Source: an uncultured Clostridia bacterium
Lineage (GTDB): Bacteria > Bacillota_A > Clostridia > Christensenellales > CAG-138
Length of the DNA: 11,959 nucleotides
Reading direction: 5' to 3'
Assembly (NCBI GenBank): GCA_946539625.1
Contig: CAMNHT010000019.1
Span: 1 to 11,959 of the forward strand
Shown here: positions 1 through 6,824 of the stretch, in pieces
Position numbering within the stretch: position 1 is the stretch's first letter
Layout: each line of letters starts with the position of its first letter
Notes under the pieces: model-generated
What the model was told of the DNA's origin: nothing
Database searches by the model: none
What the model saw: the letters and a program-made list of their open reading frames with translations, nothing else
Translations under genes and position numbers: made by a program

Positions 1-582
1 TTCCTTGCGAGAACGTATGCCGGTCGGATGGGCGTTGATTTTGATGCGTTCATTTTTTCCGGCACCGCAGGCGCGAACCCGGCGCTGCCGATCGCGAAGA
101 TGCTGGCAAAGAGCGCGATCAAAAAAGGCAGGGGAAGACAGCCGAACGAACAGCTCAACAAGCTCGGTTTCGGCGGATACAACAAAAAATTCAAGGATCC
201 GAGAACGGAGTTTGATTGGCTGTCCCGCGATACGGCGAACGTCGATCGATATATCGAAGACCCGCTTTGCGGATTCGTGTTCACGTCATGCGCGTTCTAT
301 GACCTGTTCACCGGCCTCGGCGAGGTGTCCAACCTCAACTGGGCAAAACGTGTTCCGAACCGTCCGATCTTCCTGCTTGCCGGTTCGAACGATCCGGTCG
401 GCGCGATGGGAAAAGGCGTCAAACAGGTCAATCAATGGCTTTTGAAGAGCGGACACAAGGTCACAATGAAGCTGTATCCCGAAGGTCGGCACGAAATGCT
501 GAACGAAACGAACAAAAAAGAAGTTTACGGCGACATTCTTTTGTTTATCGAGACCGTGTGCACAGCCGGGGAAAAAGAATGA
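1..582 (+). CDS. Alpha/beta hydrolase (lysophospholipase / monoacylglycerol lipase-like), 3' part only
   Basis: The reading frame is open from the first base (FLARTYAGRMGVDFDAFIFS...), so this is the C-terminal 193 residues of a gene that begins upstream. FLARTYA is the stretch that normally follows the GxSxG nucleophile elbow, so the catalytic serine should lie just outside the window. The other two triad residues are visible: an Asp in LLAGSNDPVG (about residue 131 of the fragment) and a His in PEGRHEMLNE (about residue 164), the usual lid-less serine hydrolase arrangement seen in lysophospholipases and monoacylglycerol lipases. The protein is expected to be a cytosolic esterase or lipase; its substrate cannot be read from the sequence. 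The stop overlaps the next start as ATGA, so the two genes are probably translationally coupled. Family assignment is good, exact function unknown. Confidence 0.8.
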   Translation, partial: FLARTYAGRMGVDFDAFIFSGTAGANPALPIAKMLAKSAIKKGRGRQPNEQLNKLGFGGYNKKFKDPRTEFDWLSRDTANVDRYIEDPLCGFVFTSCAFYDLFTGLGEVSNLNWAKRVPNRPIFLLAGSNDPVGAMGKGVKQVNQWLLKSGHKVTMKLYPEGRHEMLNETNKKEVYGDILLFIETVCTAGEKE

Positions 583-1244
583 GTATCCTCATTTATCGAG
601 ACACAAAAACGGTAGGCGTCTGCGCAGCCACCATGATTGCCGCGCAGATCCTTGCGGAACCGAATTGTGCGATCGGCGTGGATTATCATGAAACGCTGCT
701 GCCGACGTTCGATTCGCTCTCCGCGATGACGGAAAACGGACTTCTTGCGTGGAACGATACAAAGATCTATCAGCTCTTTGAGTTCCTGCCCGACGACAGC
801 GGAGAACAGCGGATCGCAAACCTGCTCGGCAAAGCGCTGTTTGCGAAGACCGATATCAGCGAAAGACAGTATATCGTGCCTTTTTCCGTTGACCATACGC
901 CCGAGGATACAGCGGCATCGTACGAACAGTCCGTATTCGAAGGCGGCGGGCTCGACGCGGCGCTGATCGCGGTTCGGCATGACGGTGCGCTTTTAATGAA
1001 TCGTGACGCGGATCGGGACCCGGCAACGCACATGGAAGCAATGGACGGTGACCGGTTCATCACGGCGGGGCTGAACGCATTGATGCAGTGTAAACACCCG
1101 ATCGTCGTCGCAACCGGAAAAAATGCTTCCGGCGCGGTCCGGTCCATGCTGAAAGGCAGTTTGACCGAAACGCCTCTTGCGGCTTTGCGGCTCCATCCCG
1201 GCGCAACATTTGTTTTAGATGAAGAAGCGGCAGAACTGCTGTGA
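579..1244 (+). CDS. NagB / 6-phosphogluconolactonase-fold protein, apparently catalytically dead
   Basis: A 221-residue protein starting at the ATG inside the ATGA overlap with the hydrolase; an earlier in-frame ATG at 435 would overlap that gene by about 150 bases and adds no family sequence. The C-terminus (VVATGKNASGAVRSML..., then LRLHPGATFVLDEEAAELL, residues 203–221) is the conserved end of the glucosamine-6-phosphate deaminase/6-phosphogluconolactonase family. By eye alignment to E. coli NagB, the catalytic residues are lost. The phosphate-binding GGTP loop becomes DYHETL (about 35–40), the NMDEY motif becomes LFEFL (66–70, the base Asp72 is Phe), and NDGHIAFNE becomes HDGALLMNR (134–142), so His143 is Ala and Glu148 is Arg while the Asp of DG stays. 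It is also about 20–45 residues shorter than active NagB. It is probably a pseudoenzyme with a binding or regulatory role. The fold call is fairly sure, the role unknown. Confidence 0.75.
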   Translation: MSILIYRDTKTVGVCAATMIAAQILAEPNCAIGVDYHETLLPTFDSLSAMTENGLLAWNDTKIYQLFEFLPDDSGEQRIANLLGKALFAKTDISERQYIVPFSVDHTPEDTAASYEQSVFEGGGLDAALIAVRHDGALLMNRDADRDPATHMEAMDGDRFITAGLNALMQCKHPIVVATGKNASGAVRSMLKGSLTETPLAALRLHPGATFVLDEEAAELL

Positions 1245-1282
1245 TTCTTTGAATAGATCCAGAAAGATTAGGAGGAAATCAT

Positions 1283-2023
1283 ATGTCCGGACATTCCAAA
1301 TGGGCAAACATTAAGAACAAAAAAGAAAAAACCGACGCACAAAAGGGTAAAATATTTACGAAGATCGGTCGAGAAATCGCCATTGCCGTAAAGGAAGGCG
1401 GCGGTCCCGATCCTGCGAATAACTCCAAGCTTCGCGACGTCATTGCAAAGGCAAAAGCTGCCAATATGCCGAACGACAACATTGCCCGTTCGATCAAAAA
1501 AGCAAGCGGCGACGGAAACAGCGTCGATTATGAAGAAGTCGTATACGAAGGCTACGGTCCGGGCAACATTGCTGTTATCGTAAACGTTCTGACGGACAAC
1601 CGCAACCGTATTGCGGCGGAGATGCGGCATATCTTCTCAAAGAGCGGCGGCAACATGGGCGCGTCCGGTTCCGTTGCATGGATGTTTGATAAGAAAGGTC
1701 TTATCGTGATCGAGCGCACGGCGCTGATGGACGAGGACGAGGTCATGATGCAGGCTTTGGATGCCGGCGCAGAGGACTTTGTTGCGCAGGACGACGCGTT
1801 CGAAGTTTATACGGCGCCCGCTGATTTCTCGACTGTCCGCGAGGGACTGGAAGGACTCGGCTATACGTTCATTTCCGCCGAGATCGGACAGATCCCGAAG
1901 AACACGACAAACATTACCGATCCCGAAACGATCGAAAAGATCGAACGGTTCCTGGAGCGTTTGGACGATAACGATGACGTTCAGGAAGTGTTCCATAACG
2001 GCGTTTGGGAAGAAAAAGAATAA
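1283..2023 (+). CDS. yebC: YebC/PmpR/TACO1-family regulatory protein
   Basis: A 246-residue protein of the usual YebC length. It opens with the family signature [19 protein letters not shown], then [19 protein letters not shown] and [16 protein letters not shown]. The middle holds [18 protein letters not shown] and [18 protein letters not shown], and the C-terminal part contains an [17 protein letters not shown] segment. The start is fixed by an AGGAGG at 1270–1275, seven bases upstream. Members are cytosolic proteins described as DNA-binding regulators; the mitochondrial homologue TACO1, and more recently bacterial members, have been tied to translation and ribosome stalling. The gene lies 38 bases after the NagB-like gene and 50 bases before the Asp23-family gene. 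I see no convincing promoter or terminator in these gaps, so it is probably read in a longer transcript. In other bacteria yebC often sits next to ruvC, which is not seen here. Confidence 0.95.
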   Translation: MSGHSKWANIKNKKEKTDAQKGKIFTKIGREIAIAVKEGGGPDPANNSKLRDVIAKAKAANMPNDNIARSIKKASGDGNSVDYEEVVYEGYGPGNIAVIVNVLTDNRNRIAAEMRHIFSKSGGNMGASGSVAWMFDKKGLIVIERTALMDEDEVMMQALDAGAEDFVAQDDAFEVYTAPADFSTVREGLEGLGYTFISAEIGQIPKNTTNITDPETIEKIERFLERLDDNDDVQEVFHNGVWEEKE

Positions 2024-2073
2024 AAGTCGGTTTTACACAGTAAGTTTTACAGAATGGAAAAGGAGGTTCTATC

Positions 2074-2430
2074 ATGGCGGTTTCTGTCGTGAATGAAATG
2101 GGAACTGTTTCCGTTTCGGAAGATCTGATCGCTACGATTGCAGGTTATGCCGCAGTGGAAAATTACGGCATTGTCGGCATGTGCGCAAGAAGCACAGGCG
2201 ATGCGATCGTTGAGCTGTTCGGAAAAGAAAATCTGCAAAAAGGCGTTTTGGTCGAAAAGGTCGGCGATTCTCAGGTTGATATTTCTCTGCATGTCGCGCT
2301 CCAATACGGTGTGTCACTTCCGGCGGTTTCGCAAAACACAAAGCAGAACGTGCGTTATCGGATTGAGGATCTTACCGGAGTTTCGGTCCGCTGCGTGAAT
2401 ATTTTTGTGGAAAGTATTCGCGTCCAGTAA
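2074..2430 (+). CDS. yloU: Asp23/Gls24 family envelope stress protein (YloU-like)
   Basis: A 118-residue protein that is essentially one Asp23/Gls24 domain: GTVSVSEDLIATIAGYAAVENYGIVGM at the N-terminus, then KGVLVEKVGDSQVDISLHVALQYGVSLPAV, and RYRIEDLTGVSVRCVNIFVESIRV at the end. The start is supported by AGGAGG at 2061–2066, seven bases upstream. No signal peptide or membrane segment is seen; family members are cytoplasmic and some are held at the membrane by a partner. The gene sits directly before fakA (23-base gap). The pair yloU–yloV upstream of recG is a conserved Firmicutes arrangement, also known from Bacillus subtilis, where sdaAB and sdaAA lie between them and recG; those two are absent here. 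The precise molecular role of this short single-domain type is poorly known. Confidence 0.92.
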   Translation: MAVSVVNEMGTVSVSEDLIATIAGYAAVENYGIVGMCARSTGDAIVELFGKENLQKGVLVEKVGDSQVDISLHVALQYGVSLPAVSQNTKQNVRYRIEDLTGVSVRCVNIFVESIRVQ

Positions 2431-2453
2431 GCGAATCTCGGAGGGTTTGAGCG

Positions 2454-4112
2454 TTGAACATTCAAAACATCAGCGGCGCGCTGTTACGGGACCTGTTCTT
2501 AGGCGGCGCTGCCAATCTGGAAAAAAACAAAGCATATATTGATTCCCTGAACGTATTTCCCGTTCCGGACGGAGATACCGGTACCAATATGTCCATGACC
2601 ATGCAAGGCGCGATCAAGGAACTGCGCTCGATGCCGGATACCGTTACGGTCGGCGAGGTGATGGATGCCGTTTCGCTCGGCGCGCTGAAAAACGCGCGGG
2701 GCAATTCCGGCGTCATTCTGTCACAGCTGTTCCGCGGATATCAGCAGGTATGCAAGGGACAGAAGGAGATCGACGTCACGGTTCTTGCAGACGCGCTTGA
2801 GACGGGCACGAACGCCGCATACAAGGCTGTTATGCGCCCGAAAGAGGGAACGATCCTGACCGTTTCCCGCATGATCTCGCAGGCGGCGCTTGCGCTTACC
2901 AAAAAACAAAAGAACGTCTCCCCGGAAGCGTTTTTTGATCATATTCTCGAAGTGGGGCAGGAAGCGCTTGACGATACGCCGAATCTTCTTCCGGTTCTGA
3001 AGGAAGCAGGCGTGGTAGACAGCGGCGGCTACGGGCTTTTGACGGTCTACCGCGGATTCAAAGCGGTCCTGACCGGCGAGGAAATTCCCGACGCCGATCG
3101 GGAAACAGAGAACACGGTTGAAGAAGAACCGTCCGAAGAAGGGGCAAATCTGGACCATTTCTCGACCGAGGACATCAAATTCGGTTATTGCACGGAATTC
3201 TTCATTGTTCGACTTGTGGACGGGTTCTCCGATGACGACCTCGAAAAACTGCGCGACCATCTTGTGCGCGTGGGCGATTCCGTCGTCGTTGCGGCGGGAG
3301 ACGATTTTGTCAAGGTCCACGTTCATTCGAACTGCCCCGGCAAGATCCTGCAGTTTGCAATGCGATACGGCGAACTGGATCGGCTCAAGATCGAGAACAT
3401 GCGCGAGCAGAACCGTCAGCTGATCGAACAGAAAAAACGGAATCAAAAGGAATACGGGCTCATTGCGGTCAGCGCGGGCGACGGTATCGACGAAATCTTC
3501 CGCAACTTCTCGGTCGACCGCATCATCTCCGGCGGGCAGACGATGAATCCGAGCATTGATACGATCGTGAACGCGGTCGGTCAATGCAACGCAAGGAACG
3601 TGTTCGTTCTTCCGAACAATTCCAATATCATCCTTGCGGCGCAGCAGGCACAGAACCTTTGCTCCTGCAACGTGATCGTGCTTCCGACCAAGACGATCCC
3701 GCAGGGCATTGCGGCGGCAATGGCGTTCAATCCGGATCTGTCGCTCGACGAAAATAAGGAAAACATGCAGGAAGCCGTCAGCGAGATCGTATCCGGCGCC
3801 GTCACGTACGCGATTCGTGAAACGCACTACAACGGCAACGAAATCAAAGAAGGCGACATTATCGGCCTTGTTGATAATGATATCGCCGCTGTTTCCGCGA
3901 GCGTGGACGAGACGGTCGAAATGATCGTTCGCAGCATGATCGAAAAACGCGACATCGAGGACCCGATCGTGAATCTGTATTACGGCGACGCGGTCGAAGA
4001 GGAGTCTGCAAACGCGCTTTCCGAGCATCTTCAGGAGCTGTTCGAGAATGCGGAGTTTATCGTTGCAAGAGGCGGTCAGCCGCTGTACTATTATTACCTT
4101 TCTGTTGAATGA
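2454..4112 (+). CDS. fakA: Fatty acid kinase catalytic subunit FakA (DAK2-domain protein, YloV)
   Basis: A 552-residue protein. The start is a TTG with GGAGGG at 2440–2445, eight bases upstream; residues just after it already match the family, so a later start is unlikely. The N-terminal DAK2 (dihydroxyacetone kinase-like) domain, about residues 8–205, carries LNVFPVPDGDTGTNM with the metal/ATP-binding DGDTGTNM at 39–46, GNSGVILSQ from 83, and VVDSGGYGLL from 187. An acidic linker (about 220–240) leads to the middle and C-terminal FakA domains, which include GYCTEFF, VHVHSNCPG and the C-terminal AFNPDLSLDEN and GLVDNDI segments. FakA phosphorylates fatty acids presented by a FakB (DegV-family) carrier, feeding exogenous fatty acids into phospholipid synthesis. 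No fakB is in the window. It follows the Asp23-family gene and ends just before a terminator-like hairpin and recG. Confidence 0.95.
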   Translation: MNIQNISGALLRDLFLGGAANLEKNKAYIDSLNVFPVPDGDTGTNMSMTMQGAIKELRSMPDTVTVGEVMDAVSLGALKNARGNSGVILSQLFRGYQQVCKGQKEIDVTVLADALETGTNAAYKAVMRPKEGTILTVSRMISQAALALTKKQKNVSPEAFFDHILEVGQEALDDTPNLLPVLKEAGVVDSGGYGLLTVYRGFKAVLTGEEIPDADRETENTVEEEPSEEGANLDHFSTEDIKFGYCTEFFIVRLVDGFSDDDLEKLRDHLVRVGDSVVVAAGDDFVKVHVHSNCPGKILQFAMRYGELDRLKIENMREQNRQLIEQKKRNQKEYGLIAVSAGDGIDEIFRNFSVDRIISGGQTMNPSIDTIVNAVGQCNARNVFVLPNNSNIILAAQQAQNLCSCNVIVLPTKTIPQGIAAAMAFNPDLSLDENKENMQEAVSEIVSGAVTYAIRETHYNGNEIKEGDIIGLVDNDIAAVSASVDETVEMIVRSMIEKRDIEDPIVNLYYGDAVEEESANALSEHLQELFENAEFIVARGGQPLYYYYLSVE

Positions 4113-4120
4113 CGGATCTG

Positions 4121-4143
4121 AGCCGCCGCGAGGCGGCTTTTTT
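4121..4143 (+). terminator. Compact rho-independent terminator between fakA and recG
   Basis: A 7-bp stem, AGCCGCC (4121–4127) pairing with GGCGGCT (4132–4138), with a GCGA loop and a run of six T (4138–4143). It begins nine bases after the fakA stop and ends two bases before the recG ATG. The shape is a classical intrinsic terminator, but its 3' arm also contains GAGG/GGCGG, the only purine-rich sequence available as a recG ribosome binding site. It may therefore act as an attenuator or translational control hairpin instead of a full stop. Confidence 0.75.
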
Positions 4144-4145
4144 GT

Positions 4146-6131
4146 ATGGAGCTGCATGATATCAAAGGAATAGGACCGAAACGCGTCGCGCTGCTTTCCG
4201 AATTGGGCATTCACACGCCGGAGGATCTTCTGCGGTTTTTTCCCCGTGAGTATCTCGATTATTCGCAGATCGTTCCTTTGCGGGATGCAAAACACGGAGA
4301 TCGCGTCTCGATTCGCGTGACTGCGCTGGCGGATCCGACGGTATACTATCTCAAAGGCAAATACATCGTTTCGCTTCGAGTTGCCGACACAAGCGGAAAA
4401 GCCGTGATCCGGTGGATGAACCAGCCGTACATGGCAAACCGGTTTCATTCGGGAGACGTGATCTTCGCAAACGGGATCATTTCAAAAAAACGCGGCACGG
4501 TGTTATATAATCCGCAGATCAACCGTCTGGGCGGCGGGATCATTCCCGTTTATGAATCCGTAAAAGGTCTGACGCAAACATTGATTCATGAATCGGTCGG
4601 AGAGATCCTGCGAACGATTGACGTATCGGACACGCTGCCTGAAGAATGGCTGAACCGATACCGGCTGATCGGATACCGGGATGCGTTGCGGCAGATCCAT
4701 TTCCCGACCTCGGCAGAATCGCTGAAGGAAGCAAAAAGAAGGCTGTCCTTTGAAGAACTGTTTCTCTATTTTACGGCGATTCGTACCGTAAAAGACGACA
4801 GAGACCGCAGGAACGGGATCGCATTTCGAACGGAAGGCGTTCTTTCCGGTTTTCTTGCGCGGGTTCCGTTTGAACCGACCGCGGCACAGATGAATGCGAT
4901 GCGCCAGATCGAAGAAGATATGCGCTCGGATCGGACCATGAACAGGCTCATACAGGGCGATGTCGGAAGCGGGAAAACACTGGTTGCGGAATTTGCCCTG
5001 TCGATCGCGAAAGCCAACGGAAAACAGGGTGTAATGCTTGCGCCGACGGAACTGCTTGCGGAACAGCATTTCAGAACGCTTTCAAAGCGCTTTCCGGATG
5101 CCTGCATCTATGTGGGAAGCATGTCGGAAAAGGAAAAAAAGGACGCTTTGAAACGGATCGCAGCCGGCGACGCAAAGATCGTGGTCGGTACGCATGCGCT
5201 TCTTTCCGATATCGTCAAATTCGCCGATCTCGGGCTTGTCGTAACAGATGAGCAGCATCGCTTCGGCGTATTGCAGCGTGCAAAGATCGAATCAAAAGGC
5301 GTTCGCCCGGACGTGCTCGTGATGTCCGCAACGCCGATCCCGAGAACGCTTGCGCTGCTTGTGTATGCCGATCTGGATCTGTCGGTGATCGACATGCTTC
5401 CGCCCGGCCGCAAGCCGATCAAAACGCATTTCGTCCCGCAGGCAAAGAGATCCGATCTATACAGACATCTTGCAGAATGCGCAAAAAACAACGAACGCGC
5501 ATATGTCGTGTGTCCGTTGATCGAACCGACGGAGGGATACGAAGGACTGTCGCTGGAGGAGCTCTGCAACGAGATCGGAAAGCTGCTTCCGGATACGAAA
5601 ATCGGAAAGCTGCACGGGCAGATGCAGGAGACGGAAAAGCGGCAGGTGATGGAAGATTTCAGAAGCGGCAGTATTCCGATCCTGATCGCCACAACGGTCG
5701 TCGAAGTCGGCGTAGACGTGCCGGAAGCAACCGCTATGGTCATCGAAGGCGCGGACCATTTCGGACTTGCAACACTGCATCAGCTGCGCGGAAGGGTAGG
5801 CAGAGGAGAAAAGCAGGCGCATTGCTACCTTCTTGCGCAGAAGCTGAACGACCGCGCAAAAGAACGGATCGAAACCATGATCGAAAGCGGCGACGGCTTT
5901 GAGATCGCGCAGAGAGATTTTGAAATGCGCGGAAGCGGCGACCTGTTCGGCGTGCGGCAAAGCGGAGAAGGCGCGTTAAGCGGGATCCTCGCCGGGAGCA
6001 CGGTCGAGATCATCGAAGCTGCCTCATCCGCCGCAGATGCAGTCTTTACGCTGCCGACGGTGCTGCACAATGTGCTGATTGAAAGAGCGCGAAATCGGTA
6101 CGGGACGCCGGACAGAATTGCACACAACTGA
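4146..6131 (+). CDS. recG: ATP-dependent DNA helicase RecG
   Basis: A 661-residue superfamily 2 helicase, close to the usual RecG length. It starts MELHDIKGIGPKRVALLSELG, the standard RecG opening, followed by the wedge/OB region (about 50–200, with RVADTSGKAVIRWMNQPY). The helicase core holds Walker A GDVGSGKT (271–278), motif II DEQH (368–371), motif III MSATPIPRT (from 393), and motif VI HQLRGRVGRG (from 545). The TRG-type segment DFEMRGSGDLFGVRQSG follows. RecG reverses stalled replication forks and remodels Holliday junctions. The in-frame stop at 4119–4121 and the absence of another start codon between it and 4146 fix the start, leaving no room for a normal ribosome binding site outside the terminator-like stem. 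The fakA-to-recG order is conserved in Firmicutes. The gene converges on the spore-protein genes and shares a bidirectional terminator with them. Confidence 0.97.
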   Translation: MELHDIKGIGPKRVALLSELGIHTPEDLLRFFPREYLDYSQIVPLRDAKHGDRVSIRVTALADPTVYYLKGKYIVSLRVADTSGKAVIRWMNQPYMANRFHSGDVIFANGIISKKRGTVLYNPQINRLGGGIIPVYESVKGLTQTLIHESVGEILRTIDVSDTLPEEWLNRYRLIGYRDALRQIHFPTSAESLKEAKRRLSFEELFLYFTAIRTVKDDRDRRNGIAFRTEGVLSGFLARVPFEPTAAQMNAMRQIEEDMRSDRTMNRLIQGDVGSGKTLVAEFALSIAKANGKQGVMLAPTELLAEQHFRTLSKRFPDACIYVGSMSEKEKKDALKRIAAGDAKIVVGTHALLSDIVKFADLGLVVTDEQHRFGVLQRAKIESKGVRPDVLVMSATPIPRTLALLVYADLDLSVIDMLPPGRKPIKTHFVPQAKRSDLYRHLAECAKNNERAYVVCPLIEPTEGYEGLSLEELCNEIGKLLPDTKIGKLHGQMQETEKRQVMEDFRSGSIPILIATTVVEVGVDVPEATAMVIEGADHFGLATLHQLRGRVGRGEKQAHCYLLAQKLNDRAKERIETMIESGDGFEIAQRDFEMRGSGDLFGVRQSGEGALSGILAGSTVEIIEAASSAADAVFTLPTVLHNVLIERARNRYGTPDRIAHN

Positions 6132-6162
6132 TAAAATCGCCGCATTTACGGCGATTTTATCA
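6129..6162. terminator. Bidirectional intrinsic terminator between recG and the SASP genes
   Basis: A perfect 14-bp inverted repeat, TGATAAAATCGCCG (6129–6142) and its complement (6149–6162), around a six-base loop CATTTA. The CGCCG core next to the loop is GC-rich and each arm carries an A4/T4 run, so a U-tract follows the core whichever way it is transcribed. The left arm includes the recG stop codon. Its position between convergent genes (recG ends at 6131, the SASP ends at 6175) fits a shared terminator. Confidence 0.9.
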
Positions 6163-6174
6163 TCTTCTTTGGTT

Positions 6175-6387
6175 TTATCTCATCATGGACGATGATCCGT
6201 TCATGTTGTTCTGGGCGTATGCAATCATACGCTTGACCATTTCGCCGCCGACAGAACCCGCTTCGCGCGAGGTCAGATCGCCGTTATAGCCCTGTTTCAG
6301 ATCCACGTTCAGGGAGTTTGCCACTTCATACTTGAAGTTCTGAAGGGACTGCTTGCTTTCGGGGACCAAAGCTCCGTTTCTGCTCAT
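6175..6387 (-). CDS. Alpha/beta-type small acid-soluble spore protein (copy 1, downstream)
   Basis: A 70-residue protein. ALVPESKQSLQNFKYEVANSL (6–26) resembles the clostridial SASP N-terminal pattern, and the family core follows: NGDLTSREAGSVGGEMVKRMIAYA (35–58). These proteins coat DNA in the dormant spore, protecting it from UV, heat and depurination, and are degraded at germination by the Gpr protease. The expected Gpr site is after Glu21 (FKYE|VANS); the acidic residue usual four positions after the cut is Ser25. The C-terminus is a short Met/Ser-rich tail (NGSSSMMR). AAGGAG lies about nine bases upstream (complement of 6397–6402). It lies 20 bases downstream of a paralogue and is probably co-transcribed with it in the forespore. 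Family call certain. Confidence 0.95.
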   Translation of the reverse strand: MSRNGALVPESKQSLQNFKYEVANSLNVDLKQGYNGDLTSREAGSVGGEMVKRMIAYAQNNMNGSSSMMR

Positions 6388-6407
6388 GATTGGTTTCTCC
6401 TTTCTGT

Positions 6408-6611
6408 TCAGTGAAGATTCTTTTCGGCGTAAGCGATCATGCGCTTTACCATTTCGCCGCCGATGCTGCCTGCTTCGCGCGAGGTCAGATCGCCGTTGTA
6501 ACCCTGCTTCAGGTCGATATTCAGAGAAGAAGCAACTTCGCTCTTGAAGGACTGCAGCTTATTCTTGGAATCGGAAGACGTGCTGCTGCCGTTGCTGTTG
6601 TTTCGTGCCAT
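6408..6611 (-). CDS. Alpha/beta-type small acid-soluble spore protein (copy 2, upstream)
   Basis: A 67-residue protein starting MARNNSNGSSTSSDSKN, with SASP core FKSEVASSLNIDLKQGYNGD followed by LTSREAGSIGGEMVKRMIAYAEKNLH. The start at 6611 is set by AGGAGGTG (complement of 6618–6625), six bases upstream; a longer frame reaching 6734 has no family sequence before this Met. The protein binds and protects spore DNA. The predicted Gpr cleavage Glu is residue 25 (KSE|VASS), again with Ser (29) where an acidic residue is usual. The N-terminus is a Ser/Asn-rich stretch unlike copy 1, which has the VPESK pattern, while the DNA-binding cores are nearly identical. The two genes look like a tandem duplication forming a small minus-strand operon that ends at the shared terminator with recG. 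Confidence 0.95.
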   Translation of the reverse strand: MARNNSNGSSTSSDSKNKLQSFKSEVASSLNIDLKQGYNGDLTSREAGSIGGEMVKRMIAYAEKNLH

Positions 6612-6643
6612 GTTTTTCACCTCCTGTTTGGCTTTGATACCCT

Positions 6644-6673
6644 TAATTTCTGCAAAGTTCGAAAAATTATGAA
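6644..6673 (-). promoter_or_regulatory. Weak candidate sporulation (sigma-G type) promoter for the SASP genes
   Basis: On the minus strand TTCATA (complement of 6668–6673) and GAAATTA (complement of 6644–6650) are separated by 17 bases, upstream of the first SASP start. This agrees only partly with the sigma-G consensus (TGMATA and CATACTA; 5 of 6 and 4 of 7). It gives a plausible 5' leader of about 30 bases. Sigma-G control of SASPs is established in Bacillus and Clostridium; this exact site is a guess. Confidence 0.25.
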
Positions 6674-6750
6674 CGGAAAAATCTGTAACAGCGGATTCAA
6701 AAGAATCATCAATTGAAATGAGATCCGTTTTCACGATTCTGTTTCGGCAG

Positions 6751-6770
6751 TCGCTTGCATCTCAAAGCGA
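6751..6770. repeat. 6-8-6 inverted repeat over the nfo -35 element
   Basis: TCGCTT (6751–6756) is perfectly inverted as AAGCGA (6765–6770) with an eight-base spacer. The repeat covers the -35 hexamer of the nfo promoter (6755–6760), where a repressor would block RNA polymerase. It does not resemble the GAAC/GTTC LexA box or the GTAAT/ATTAC Zur box of Bacillus. It could be chance; it is listed because of its placement. Confidence 0.35.
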
Positions 6771-6783
6771 ATGATGTTATAAT
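6755..6783 (+). promoter_or_regulatory. Extended -10 sigma-A-type promoter for the nfo operon
   Basis: TTGCAT (6755–6760), a 17-base spacer, then a perfect TATAAT (6778–6783) preceded by TGT, giving an extended -10. The predicted transcript starts near 6790 and has a leader of about 35 bases before the nfo ATG at 6825. The -35 hexamer matches the consensus only in TTG. A vegetative promoter here suggests that nfo and the metal importer behind it are not restricted to sporulation. Confidence 0.8.
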
Positions 6784-6824
6784 ACAAAAATTAAAATTGC
6801 CTGTTTATAGGCTTTGGGGGAAGC

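Noticed and set aside
435..578. Earlier ATG for the NagB-like gene
   Set aside because: It would overlap the hydrolase by about 150 bases and adds sequence unlike the family; the ATGA start at 579 fits better.
2030..2051. Two GTTTTACA direct repeats before the Asp23-family gene
   Set aside because: They are short and AT-rich; I found no -10 at a suitable distance to make a promoter, and no further copies.
2721..4448. Long open frame of 575 codons on the minus strand
   Set aside because: It lies antisense to fakA and the start of recG, both with clear family motifs. Its translation shows no recognisable domain and it has no ribosome binding site that I can see; it is a codon-bias shadow.
6215..6232. 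Perfect 7-bp inverted repeat (GCGTATG/CATACGC) inside the downstream SASP gene
   Set aside because: It is inside coding sequence for a conserved Met-Ile-Ala-Tyr-Ala segment, and the paralogue does not preserve the pairing, so it is probably chance.
6674..6703. TGAATC and CATAATT on the minus strand as a sigma-G promoter for the SASPs
   Set aside because: The words look right but the spacer is 22 bases, too long for sigma-G promoters (about 17–18).
6694..6707. GATTC-AAAA-GAATC hairpin in the divergent region
   Set aside because: Only a 5-bp AT-rich stem with no T-tract; too weak to call a terminator or operator.
6408..6734. 108-residue version of the upstream SASP
   Set aside because: The extra N-terminal 41 residues are not SASP-like, and AGGAGGTG sits exactly before the Met at 6611.
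6612..6824. LexA (SOS) or Zur box before nfo
   Set aside because: GTTC-N10-GAAC near 6657–6674 has the wrong orientation and spacing for LexA, and no GTAAT/ATTAC palindrome is present.
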